Assembly (NCBI RefSeq): GCF_000412995.1
Contig: NZ_KE332512.1
Location: forward strand, 124,001 to 188,000
Length of the DNA: 64,000 bases
Source: Treponema vincentii F0403
GTDB taxonomy: Bacteria > Spirochaetota > Spirochaetia > Treponematales > Treponemataceae
Direction: 5' to 3'
Part shown: positions 16,305 through 25,586 of the stretch, in pieces
How the letters are laid out: every line of letters starts with the position of its first letter
Position numbering within the stretch: the first letter of the stretch is position 1
Translations under genes and position numbers: made by a program
Notes under the pieces: model-generated
Database searches by the model: none
What the model saw: the letters and a program-made list of their open reading frames with translations, nothing else
Told to the model about the DNA's origin: nothing

Positions 16305-17390
16305 ATGTTAACTATCATGACCATAGATGAATTTATACAGCTGAAACCGTATTCATTGACGCATCAAGAAAAAGCGGCGGCGTATACCGAGCTGCTGACG
16401 AAACGGACGGCCTTTCACCGTAACCATTGCGAGCCGTACGGCCGATTGTTAAAAGCCTTAGGTATTCCGGAGAATGCCGCTTTTTCGGCGGAGACGGCGC
16501 CGATGCTGCCGGTGTCGGTTTTTAAGGAGCTTTCGCTTAAGAGTGTTCCCGAAGAGGCGGTGTTTAAAACGCTCACCTCATCGGGAACGACCGGTCAGCG
16601 TGTTTCGCAAATTTATTTGGATGCGGAAACGGCGGCGAATCAGCAGCAGGTGCTGTACCGGATTATTGCCGATTTTGCCGGAGAAAAGCGGATCCCCTAT
16701 CTGGTATTCGATACGAAAAAAACGCTGCGCGACCGGAAGATGTTTTCGGCACGGGGAGCCGGTATTTTGGGCTTTTCCTTGTTGGCGTCCCGTACCTGTT
16801 ACGCACTTGACGAAAATATGGAGCTGGATATTCCGGCTGTTCAACACTTTCTTGCCGAACATGCAAACGAGCCGATACTTGCCTTCGGTTTTACCTTTAT
16901 CATCTATAAACACGTAATCCGTGTTCTTGAAGAAAAAAATATCAGCCTCAATATTTCAAACGGAATACTGATACACGGCGGCGGCTGGAAAAACCTTATA
17001 AACGAGGCGGTCTCTCCGGAAGAGTTTAAAAAGCGGATTCAGGCATCTACCGGTATTGCGCGTATCAGTAACTATTACGGCATGGCAGAACAAACCGGCT
17101 GTATTTACATGGAATGCCCGCAGGGACATCTGCATGCAAGTATATGGTCGGATGTGCTGTTTAGGCGGGCGAAGGATTTCAGTATTTGCGGTATCGGGGA
17201 ACAGGGTATTGTACAGGTGCTGTCTCCGCTGCCGGGTTCCTATCCGGGGCATTCGCTTTTAACTGAGGATACCGGCGTGCTGCTGGGAGAGGATGACTGT
17301 CCCTGCGGGCGGCTCGGTAAGTATTTTTCCATTACCGGCCGCATCCCGCGTGCGGAGGTAAGGGGTTGCAGTGACACGTATGAAGGATGA
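16305..17390 (+). CDS. LuxE-like acyl-protein synthetase
   Basis: 361 residues, the LuxE family length. The adenylation motif TLTSSGTTGQRVSQIYLD (about residues 88-105) and the C-terminal YYGMAEQTGCIYME are characteristic of the LuxE/PaaK group. LuxE activates a fatty acid with ATP and passes the acyl group to a cysteine, from where LuxC reduces it to aldehyde. Two starts are close, ATG 16305 and ATG 16317; the weak AGGAAA fits neither well. Its end overlaps the LuxC-like gene by 20 bases, so the two are coupled. No luciferase genes are nearby, so light production is not expected. Confidence 0.85.
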   Translation: MLTIMTIDEFIQLKPYSLTHQEKAAAYTELLTKRTAFHRNHCEPYGRLLKALGIPENAAFSAETAPMLPVSVFKELSLKSVPEEAVFKTLTSSGTTGQRVSQIYLDAETAANQQQVLYRIIADFAGEKRIPYLVFDTKKTLRDRKMFSARGAGILGFSLLASRTCYALDENMELDIPAVQHFLAEHANEPILAFGFTFIIYKHVIRVLEEKNISLNISNGILIHGGGWKNLINEAVSPEEFKKRIQASTGIARISNYYGMAEQTGCIYMECPQGHLHASIWSDVLFRRAKDFSICGIGEQGIVQVLSPLPGSYPGHSLLTEDTGVLLGEDDCPCGRLGKYFSITGRIPRAEVRGCSDTYEG

Positions 17391-18597
17391 TACAACCATG
17401 CAGACGAAAACCTCTGTAACATTATTGGCAGGCGTTTTGCAGCCGGAAAGAGAACCATATCCCGTGTTTTCAGCGGAAGCAATGGACTTCCTTGCAGCGG
17501 TATCGGCCGAAATCGGTGCATCGGAATTACACGGCATACCGGAAATAGCCGCCTTCGGTTTTTGGTGCCGCAGAGCGCATCTTGAAGCCTTAGCCCGGCG
17601 TCATGTTTCTCCTTTTCCGCGGCTCGGGCGGGGCTTGGCATTCCATATTGCACCTTCAAACGTACCGACGATGTTTGCCTATTCATACACAATCGGGCTG
17701 CTTGCAGGGAATGCAAACATCGTGCGGCTGTCGGAGCGGGGCGGAGAAATCGGTACGGCGCTTTGCGCCTGCATCGGCCGTGTATTGAACCGGCCGGAGT
17801 TTGAGTCCGTAAAACGGCGGACTTCGTTTATCAGCTACGGCCGGGATGACGCCGTAACCGCTGCGTATACGGCCGAGTGTGATGCGCGGGTAGTGTGGAG
17901 CGGGGACGAAACAATACGCCGCATACGGGCGCTGCCGCTGCCGCCCCATGCGGTTGAACTGGTATTCCCCGACCGCTGGTCGTTTGCGCTGTTCAGTCAA
18001 GCGGCATTTTCTCAAGCTGATGAGGAAACGCTTGCCGCATGGGCTCACCGTTTTTACAACGACACGTACTTGATGGATCAGAACGCCTGTTCCGCCCCGC
18101 ACCTTGTCGTGTGGGAAAACGACGGAGGCGATCCGGCAGTCCGCCCGCGCTGGTGGGAAAAGGTTGCAGCGGAAGCACAGGCAGCCTACCGCTTCGGTGC
18201 TTATCAGGCGGCACGGAAATACGAACAGCTGTGTCTTGCTGCGATGACATTACCGGAGGACATTTCCGTCCGGCAATATGCGGGGAATCTTTTATATGTT
18301 GCAAGTTTGAAAAAGCTGCCTGCCGAAGCGGCGGAAACGCTCCGCGGAACGTTCGGTTTTTTCTACGAAACCGAAATCCGCAATAAAGATGAACTGTTGC
18401 CGCTGCTTTCGTTCAAGGTGCAGACGCTCTGCGCGGAAGGCTATCGGCGGGAAGAACTCGCACACTTTTTTGCGCAGCGACGTGCGGCAGGTATCGACCG
18501 AATCGCTGCACTCGGGCAAGCGATGGAAATGGACACAATTTGGGACGGTAAAGACTTAATCGCGGAACTATCGCGAATCATCTCCTCATTAAAATAA
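17371..18597 (+). CDS. LuxC-like acyl-CoA/acyl-protein reductase
   Basis: 408 residues from GTG 17371; ATG at 17380 or 17398 are alternatives. The NAD(P)-binding part reads HIAPSNVPTMFAYSYTIGLLAGN, and the catalytic cysteine is in LMDQNACSAPH, as in LuxC and other fatty acyl reductases of the aldehyde dehydrogenase fold. It should reduce the LuxE-bound or carrier-bound acyl group to an aldehyde. It is the last gene of the cluster; a strong new promoter follows for the next gene. Confidence 0.87.
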   Translation: MTRMKDDTTMQTKTSVTLLAGVLQPEREPYPVFSAEAMDFLAAVSAEIGASELHGIPEIAAFGFWCRRAHLEALARRHVSPFPRLGRGLAFHIAPSNVPTMFAYSYTIGLLAGNANIVRLSERGGEIGTALCACIGRVLNRPEFESVKRRTSFISYGRDDAVTAAYTAECDARVVWSGDETIRRIRALPLPPHAVELVFPDRWSFALFSQAAFSQADEETLAAWAHRFYNDTYLMDQNACSAPHLVVWENDGGDPAVRPRWWEKVAAEAQAAYRFGAYQAARKYEQLCLAAMTLPEDISVRQYAGNLLYVASLKKLPAEAAETLRGTFGFFYETEIRNKDELLPLLSFKVQTLCAEGYRREELAHFFAQRRAAGIDRIAALGQAMEMDTIWDGKDLIAELSRIISSLK

Positions 18598-18646
18598 GAA
18601 TTCTAAAAAATAAAAAATTTACTCTTTCTTTTTGGATATTTCAGTG

Positions 18647-18652
18647 TATAAT
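18647..18652 (+). promoter_or_regulatory. -10 box of PsiE-like gene
   Basis: TATAAT nine bases before the ATG at 18662. The -35 region is T-rich with no clear hexamer. There is no ribosome binding site, so the message is probably leaderless. Confidence 0.55.
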
Positions 18653-18661
18653 ACCCGATGT

Positions 18662-19321
18662 ATGAATAGAATAACGGCAAAATTAAACAAACAAAATCTA
18701 AGACGGTATTTAGGGTTAATGGCAAGTTATACGGAAATTCTTCTTGCCTTGGTAGTCATCATTGGGATTTTACTCCTCTGTATTCGAGTGCTTGCTCAGC
18801 TGAGGATATTTATCATCAGTACGTTCTCCGGTACTGCCGTTCCGTCGTTTTCCGAATTCCTTTCATCGGTGTTTGAGTTGGTTATCGGTATTGAGTTCGT
18901 AAAGATGCTTGCAAAGCATACGCCGGGCAGCGCTATTGAGGTTCTTTTGTATACAATAGCCCGTACGCTGATTATGGATCACAGCAGTATGCAAAGTTCT
19001 TTGCTGGGGGTTATCTCCATTGCAATTCTTTTTGCCGTCCGTAAGTATTTTAACGACCCCGAAGTTCATAACCATGAAACCGGCGGCGACTATATCGTAA
19101 ACGGCGGTATCAGCATGAGGGAGGTTAACAGACGTCTTGATGCCGATTTTGACGAATCCTACGGGCATACCGTTGCGGGATATTTATTCAATTATCTGCA
19201 AGCGATCGGAAAGAAGCCGACAGTCGGATGTGAAGCTCAAATCGGCGACTATATGTTTCAAGTATATGATATGGAAGGAGAACTGATACGGCATATTAGA
19301 ATAACGCCGTTAAAATCATAA
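18662..19321 (+). CDS. PsiE-like membrane protein with C-terminal transporter-associated domain
   Basis: 219 residues. Four hydrophobic segments (about residues 22-45, 55-75, 90-110 and 118-132) match the phosphate-starvation PsiE family. The C-terminal 80 residues (GGDYIVNGGISMREVNRRLDADF...) look like the CorC/HlyC transporter-associated domain found in ion transporters and Mg/Co-efflux proteins. The role is unknown, possibly ion stress. The ATG at 18662 is preferred over an upstream start at 18632 because the -10 box lies between them. Confidence 0.75.
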   Translation: MNRITAKLNKQNLRRYLGLMASYTEILLALVVIIGILLLCIRVLAQLRIFIISTFSGTAVPSFSEFLSSVFELVIGIEFVKMLAKHTPGSAIEVLLYTIARTLIMDHSSMQSSLLGVISIAILFAVRKYFNDPEVHNHETGGDYIVNGGISMREVNRRLDADFDESYGHTVAGYLFNYLQAIGKKPTVGCEAQIGDYMFQVYDMEGELIRHIRITPLKS

Positions 19322-19330
19322 AAAGCTATT

Positions 19331-19374
19331 GGGAACCGGGGAATGTTCAAAAACTTCGATTTTTAAAGGTTCCC
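19331..19374 (+). repeat. Dispersed hairpin element, simple copy
   Basis: GGGAACC (19331-19337) pairs with GGTTCCC (19368-19374), enclosing AAAAACTTCGATTTTT. It begins ten bases after the PsiE-like stop and ends 26 bases before the sigma-54 activator gene. Confidence 0.65.
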
Positions 19375-19399
19375 TATTATAAAAAAGGGAGGGCTGCAG

Positions 19400-20851
19400 A
19401 TGTCTGATTATGAATGTTTAAGAAAAGATTCTTGTCCGATCCGCTTGGATGCGGAAAAACAGCTCGATTCCATCATTGAAAATATGTTTGACGGTATTTA
19501 TATCACTGATGGCGAAGCTAACACGCTGCGGGTAAATAAAGCCTACGAAGTGATTACCGGTATTTCCCGTGCCGATGTAACCGGTTGCAACATGAAACAG
19601 CTGGAAGAGAGCGGTACAATCTCTCAATCGGGTTCTTTAATCGCCATCCGGACAGGCAAACCGGTAACGCTTCAGCAAAAATTCAGTACGGGGCGTCAGG
19701 CGCTCATTACCAGTACGCCGGTATTCGGTCCGGACAATAAAGTCGAAATGGTAATCACGAACGTTCGGGATATGACGGAAATCCATCATCTCCGGGAAGA
19801 GATAGAATCCCGGAATGAGGAACGGTTACGCCTTCATAAAGAATTGGAACACATTAGGACACACTTTCTTGATAAAACCGATTTCATTGCCGCCGATAAG
19901 GTAACTCTTTCGATTATCCGTATGGCGGATAAGGTTGCCCCGCTGGATACAACCGTAATGATCAGCGGCGAAACAGGCGTCGGTAAAGAAGTGTTTGCAC
20001 AATATATCCATAGTCAAAGCCGCCGTAATAAGAAATCGTTTATCAGCGTGAATTGCGGCGCTATTCCGGCAAACTTGATAGAAAGCGAGCTGTTCGGCTA
20101 CGAGCGGGGTGCTTTTACCGGTGCCGATAAGAATGGTAAAGCGGGGCTTTTTGAAGTAGCCGACCAAGGGACGATCTTTCTTGATGAAATCGGGGAACTG
20201 CCGCTGAATATGCAGGTAAAGCTGCTGCGGGTTTTGCAGGAGCATGAGGTAAAACGTATCGGCGGAACCAAACCGATTCCGGTAGATATACGCGTTATTG
20301 CAGCGACGAATCGTAATCTGGAAGAAATGGTCAAAAAAAAGAAATTCCGAAAGGATTTATATTACCGCATGATGGTTTTCCCACTGCGCATTCCGCCGCT
20401 CCGCGAACGCCGCAATGATATTGTGCCGCTGGCCGAGCTTTTTCTCGATCAGCTTAACCGGAAATATGCATTCCGCAAATATTTTTCCGATGCGGCGCTT
20501 CGGCTGATGGTTGAGTACGAGTGGCCCGGAAATATCCGTGAGTTGCGGAATATTGTGGAACGGGCGGTTATCGTTACAGACAGCGACGAGATTACGGCAA
20601 TGAATACGTTTATTACTCCATGCAAGCCGCATGCAGATCCTCTATACATACCGGTAAAGCAGCCGGAGAGTATCCATGACTTAAAAGCTGCGCTTGCGGA
20701 TATAGAAGCGGAATATATTGAGTTTGCTTATAAGACCTACGGGAACGTACGTCTTGCTGCCGAAAGCCTCGGTATGTCTCATGCAACCTTTGTCCGCAAG
20801 CGCCAGCGGCATACGGCCTCTCGTGATATAGATGAACAACCGTCAGCTTAA
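19400..20851 (+). CDS. Sigma-54-dependent transcriptional activator with PAS sensor
   Basis: 483 residues. A PAS domain (about residues 20-130, IIENMFDGIYITDGEANTLRVN) precedes a short coiled coil. The AAA+ sigma-54 interaction domain follows (about 160-390), with Walker A GETGVGKE, the GAFTGA loop that touches sigma-54, Walker B GTIFLDEIGEL and the arginine finger region. The C-terminus is a Fis-type helix-turn-helix (VRLAAESLGMSHATFVRKRQR). It activates RpoN promoters when the PAS domain senses an unknown signal. Other activators in C4-acid catabolic loci have the same design, but I found no convincing -24/-12 promoter in the window to name its target. Confidence 0.95.
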   Translation: MSDYECLRKDSCPIRLDAEKQLDSIIENMFDGIYITDGEANTLRVNKAYEVITGISRADVTGCNMKQLEESGTISQSGSLIAIRTGKPVTLQQKFSTGRQALITSTPVFGPDNKVEMVITNVRDMTEIHHLREEIESRNEERLRLHKELEHIRTHFLDKTDFIAADKVTLSIIRMADKVAPLDTTVMISGETGVGKEVFAQYIHSQSRRNKKSFISVNCGAIPANLIESELFGYERGAFTGADKNGKAGLFEVADQGTIFLDEIGELPLNMQVKLLRVLQEHEVKRIGGTKPIPVDIRVIAATNRNLEEMVKKKKFRKDLYYRMMVFPLRIPPLRERRNDIVPLAELFLDQLNRKYAFRKYFSDAALRLMVEYEWPGNIRELRNIVERAVIVTDSDEITAMNTFITPCKPHADPLYIPVKQPESIHDLKAALADIEAEYIEFAYKTYGNVRLAAESLGMSHATFVRKRQRHTASRDIDEQPSA

Positions 20852-20944
20852 CAAGATCCGCTCTATATTAGATTTTAAAAAAATGGTAAGATTCGGTTAT
20901 GCTAAAAATACTAATTTCAAGATGAATGGAAACTCTTGTTTGTA

Positions 20945-20980
20945 GGGAGCCGCTAAAACTTCGGTTTTGTGCAGATGCCC
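20945..20980 (+). repeat. Dispersed hairpin element, simple copy
   Basis: GGGAGCCGC...GCAGATGCCC around the core TAAAACTTCGGTTTTG. It ends 24 bases before the lipoprotein ATG. Its right flank (AGATGCCCTATAGTT) matches that of the copy at 55570-55609 (AGATGCCCAATAGTT). Confidence 0.65.
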
Positions 20981-21004
20981 TATAGTTATGAAGGAGGAAA
21001 GAAT

Positions 21005-24000
21005 ATGAAAAAACTGCGTTTAATTTCCGTAAGTATTTTGTTTGCAGCGCTATGCCTTATCTTTACGGCCTGTAACCAAGGTTTGACAGCCGGAAAAGGT
21101 ACCGGCACGGTAAGGATTGTCATCGATAATGGGGCAGCCCGTGCCGTTAATGCCGAGGGAATGCCTGAATTTGACGAAACCAATACTAAGATTACCGTTA
21201 CCGGCGAGGACGGTAATCAGCTGGCAGAGGGAAAAACATCGGTTACACTGACGCGTGATATCGGAGAGAAAATAAACATCAAGGTTGTTGTAACAACCGA
21301 GGCAGGCGAGTGGCGCGGTACAAAAGAGCACACCGTTACGGCAGGAACCAATACCGTTGCCGTAAAGCTTTCCAAAACGCCTAAGAGCGTTGGGAATATC
21401 CTTTCCTATGTTGTAAAAAATGATCTGTATGATTCTAAAATTACGCTCAAGCTGGTAGGCAAGCTGCCAGACGAGAAATTACTTGTTGAAAATAGTGGAA
21501 TCGGCGGCAACTATTTAGACCGGCCGGTTATTGCCCGTGACAGTATCGGACGGATATATATGCTCTATGACAAGGGCGGTAGACACCTTACCCGCTTCGA
21601 TGCCGAAGGAAATCCTCATTGCGAGATCCCTCTGAACACTCTGCCGTCCTCTGCTCGCATCAGCACTATGACGGTCGATGCTAAAACCAATACTATTTTT
21701 GTATTTGATGCTAACAGCGACAATGTATACGCGCTCACAGAGAGCGGATAAAAAACCTTTACCCTTTCTGCTCCGTTTGGTATGAGTTCGTTAGCCAGTG
21801 CAGCTTCTTCCAGCACTATTACCGCGGCAGCGGCATATAATAATGTGCTTTTCTTGGTAACAAAGGAAAATAAACTGATTGCTTGCAAAGTAACGCTATC
21901 CGACACATCATTGAGTCTGGAGGAAAAAGCCGTAGAAACGTTGGAAAGCCTTCGTCCCAGTGCAGTAGCCGGGATGACCGAGTGTACCGGGGCATTTGCC
22001 GATGAAAATAACGTATACTGCCTGCTGCGGGAACAGAAGTCGGATGCCAGTCAGCTGTATATGGTAGGAGCGCTTGTTCATTATACATATAGTGAAGGAG
22101 GGCTTGCAAATAAAACAGTGAAAGGGCTGCATTCCAAAGCAGGAGAAAACGATCCATCCCTTACCTTTGAGGAGAAGGCTTTTGTTAATCCCGTAGGCTT
22201 TATCGGCTATGATGAGGATTACCTCTACATTGCCGATGACGGTGCTGACATAAGCGAGAATACCTATATAGGCTTTTGTATTGCCGGCAACAAAAACCGT
22301 ATTGCAAAGGTCAATCGTGATACCAAAGTCTTGACCTTTGAAGATTCCCCCTCCCACGCAACATGGTTTGCAGAATATACCGGTTATCAGTATACATCAA
22401 AAATACCGAATGTGCTGTGGTCAACAGACAAAGATACTCATAAGGTTACGCTCGAACTGAAAACAGCGAACGGAACCAAAGCGCTTGCATCAGACGTCGA
22501 CTGGTTCAAGACCGCGCGGGACAGTGCCGGCAGCGTTTATGTACTGTATCATAAGGATAGCAAGCTGCTTCTTGAACGCTTTAATGCAGACGGCAAGAAG
22601 GATGCAAACTTCGGAACTGTAAAAACACCTACTTTGCTTAACTTTGACTCTGCTATTACCGATATCGCAGTCGATTTTAAAACGGGGGATGTTTTCTTGC
22701 TGAAACGCAAGAACAACGTTTTGGATCCTAAGCTTACCGTATATATGGCAAAGAAGACGGATGAGGGATATACAGAGTTCAGTAATGCCGTAATGGTTAC
22801 TGTTCCCAAGTATCCCGGTTCTCCTGCCCGTATTGATTCCGTTGCTGCGTTTGACGGTACGCTCTTTGTTGCGATGGATGTGGAGGTTGGCTCGGACGAT
22901 GTTAAAAAGCTGTACGCATATAAGATGCAAACGGCAGGAAGTTTTGCATTTACTGCGGATAAAGCCGAAACGGAACTTTCTCAACTTTGGCAGCATCCCA
23001 CCAAAAGCCCGATGGTATGCACCGGTCTGTTTGTCGACCGAAAGGGCGTCTACGGCTTGCTCGCTCAGCAAAATACCACCGGAGGAGCGGCCTTCTATGC
23101 GCTGGGAAAAATAGTACGGTACACGTACGACGGTGCTACACAATTAACGCCGGTCGTACTGTCGGGCAATAACAGCGGCCTTAATCCGGCTGCTACAGCC
23201 TCCGGCTCCATCCAATATGATGAGCATTATTTTTCCTATCCGGCAGGCTTTCTCGGCTATGACGGGGATACCCTGTACATTGCAGACGATGGCGTAAATA
23301 TCGAGGAGGTGAACGAAAATATCTATGTCAACGGCAATAAAGACCGCATTATGGCCTTTAATCGTAAAAATAACACCTTGAGCGCTTCTTCCTTAGATTT
23401 AGACGGCGCAACATGGTTTAAAAGCTATGATAAGTACACATATCCCGAAACGAAGATGCTGCTGTGGGAGAAAGGCAGCAGCCAATATTGGGTAGGTGAC
23501 AACGGAACGGAGGCCTATTCTCCATCCTCTGCACTTAGTATCACTTCCAGCCAACGGCTTACCGATGTGTTCTGCTATGACCAAAACGGTAATCTGTATA
23601 TCGTGACGCGTGATGGCCCGGACTATAAGGTCAAACGCTTTACGCCTACGGATACCGGCTTGAATAGCACGGGAGATATGAAAATCAAGGATGAATCGGG
23701 ACTGCCCGTATCTATTGCAGTGGATGTTTCCGGCGGTACTAAGACCTTGTATTACGGCATTAACGATTATAGTCCGTTGAAGTGGGCTGTAAAGAAGATT
23801 GAATGGCAATATTATTTTGATGAAGAAAGAGAGCCGGAGCTCTTTACATCCTGTACCGGCGAAGAGTTGACCGCGCTTGCCGCGAACAAGGACGGGGTGT
23901 TCGTCGGTGTAAAGCAGATATATGAAGAGAATGTAGGAGTCAATCAGATTCCCAAATACCGGTTAAAGGTAAAAAAATTTCTGAAAGGAAAGCATGCCGA

Positions 24001-24577
24001 CGGATCGGTTACTATTCTAGAAAATGATCCTTTGTATGTAAGCGCGCCGGGGTCTACCAATCCTTATACCCCGATACCGGAACCGGCTAGCAGTTCTCAT
24101 GATCCGTATATCGCGTACGAAGAAGCAATTAGCGACTTACAAGTGGCGGAAGGTACGCTGTATGCCATTATGGAGAAGACGGAAAAGATCAGAAGATACC
24201 ACACTGTTGAGGATGCCTGCACCATTGATGAATTTAATATGAGCAGCGCCCTGTATAAAGTTGGTAAGGCGGCGGGGGGCTTCTCCGGCAACGCAGATAA
24301 GCTCGCTGAAAAGAGTGCCGTACCTCCGCAGGGTTCAAATCAGGGAGTCGGCTATGGGTTCTATCGCTTTATTGCCGTTAAACCTAAAAAGCTCATTATC
24401 GCTTCGGACGGCGCTTGGGGTAAAGAGGGGAATTCTGCATCGCATGTTGAAGCTGACAATAACAAAGTATTGACATACGACTTAGACGGAAACTTGAACT
24501 CACCGGAAGAAAAGAATGCCGCCGGAAAATTCTCCAAAGAATTGCAGCGCAGTAGTTCCGGCTTTAACTGGGAATAA
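21005..24577 (+). pseudogene. Very large repeat lipoprotein, interrupted by in-frame TAA
   Basis: The start ATG at 21005 has AAGGAGG upstream. A lipoprotein signal (LISVSILFAALCLIFTACNQ) puts the acylated cysteine near residue 22. Reading continues to a TAA at 21749, then in the same frame from AAA ACC TTT... to 24577; an internal ATG at 21782 opens the rest. Without that TAA the product would be 1190 residues. The body is made of three related modules of about 300 residues with NHL/beta-propeller-like strands (RDSIGRIYMLYDKGG, RDSAGSVYVLYHKDS, YDQNGNLYIVTRDGP) and a shared FxGYDxDxLYIADDG motif. Probably a surface or periplasmic protein. The TAA may be a real nonsense mutation or an error. 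Confidence 0.8.
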
Positions 24578-24587
24578 CCGCAGACCG

Positions 24588-25586
24588 ATGAGTTTTCTCG
24601 GGCACTGCACAGCACCCTTTCGGCGTGCCGCACAGCAAAAACCGCTTGTCAGCCTCTGTGTTCCGGTGTACGGGACGGAGGGGCTGATTGGGCGGTTTTT
24701 AGACACCGTGCTACGGCAGGCGGATGCTCCGCTTTTTGAAACTATCATTGTAAACGACGGCAGCCCCGGCACGAAGGAACTTGGGCGTATCATAAAAACG
24801 TACGCCAAGCAGTTTAAAATGCAGGGGCTGCCGCTCGTGTTTTTGGAACACGGCAAAAACCTCGGGCTTGTCGAAGCGCGTCGTACAGCGGTGAATGCGG
24901 CAGCGGGGGCATACCTCGCCTTTGCAGACTCAGACGATGAGCTCCCTTCCGGTGCACTCCGCATCCTGTACGATGCCGCCTGTGCGTCCGGCGCGGACAT
25001 TGTGCACGGGAAAGCTGCGGTATTCGGTACGGAAGGGGAACCCGAAGCGCGCATCGCTTCCTTTACGCGGAAAGCGCAAAACGTATACACGGGAACGCTT
25101 ACCGGCGATGCAATTATGCGCGGGTTTTTGCTGGAACAGCGCTATGCGGACTTTTTGTGGGGCAAGCTCTTTAAAACAGCGCTTATCCAAAAAGCCTACG
25201 CAGAAATCCCCTTTACCTACTGCACGATGGCGGAGGACGTCCTTACATACTTTTTTATCGCCTTACACGCCGGAACCTATCTCGGAATTAACGACACCGT
25301 CTACAACTACCGCATCAACACCGGTGTAACGTCCCGCAAAGAAATCACCGATCTTGCCGAATGGCAAAAAGTGTGTTCCACCTCCTCGGTTTTTACTATT
25401 ATCCTTTCTTATCTAGATGAACACCCTATTCCGGACAGCCGTATACGCGAAGCGGTACAGGCATTAGGGCGCATATACCGTGCCGATAACCTCAAACAGC
25501 TGGAAGCCTGCGTGGTTCCCTCATTACAGGCAGAAGCACGGGCTCTGCTGGATGAATGGTGGGGGAGATCAATTCATAATTCATAA
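24588..25586 (+). CDS. Family 2 glycosyltransferase
   Basis: 332 residues. A GT-A fold begins at residue 19 (PLVSLCVPVYGTEGLIGRFLDTVL), with IIVNDGSPGT and the metal-binding DSDDE in LAFADSDDELPSG, so it is an inverting GT2 enzyme that adds a sugar from a nucleotide donor. ATG 24588 lies ten bases after the lipoprotein gene; an upstream in-frame ATG at 24516 would lie inside it. The acceptor is unknown: cell-surface glycan, lipid or protein glycosylation. It ends exactly where lnt ends on the other strand. Confidence 0.9.
   Translation: MSFLGHCTAPFRRAAQQKPLVSLCVPVYGTEGLIGRFLDTVLRQADAPLFETIIVNDGSPGTKELGRIIKTYAKQFKMQGLPLVFLEHGKNLGLVEARRTAVNAAAGAYLAFADSDDELPSGALRILYDAACASGADIVHGKAAVFGTEGEPEARIASFTRKAQNVYTGTLTGDAIMRGFLLEQRYADFLWGKLFKTALIQKAYAEIPFTYCTMAEDVLTYFFIALHAGTYLGINDTVYNYRINTGVTSRKEITDLAEWQKVCSTSSVFTIILSYLDEHPIPDSRIREAVQALGRIYRADNLKQLEACVVPSLQAEARALLDEWWGRSIHNS

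Noticed and set aside
10857-18597. Treating the CoA-transferase and the ACP/Lux genes as one operon
   Set aside because: A 205-base gap with hairpins, a composition change and a new start mode lie between them.
16305-18597. Bioluminescence (lux) operon
   Set aside because: LuxE and LuxC homologues are present but luxA, luxB and luxD are not; many non-luminous bacteria have such pairs.
21749-21751. Stop-codon recoding in the lipoprotein
   Set aside because: The codon is TAA, not TGA (Sec) or TAG (Pyl), and no recoding structure was apparent.
22490-23143. 217-codon minus-strand frame inside the large lipoprotein
   Set aside because: The plus-strand frame shows clear repeats and a lipobox; the minus frame has none of these.
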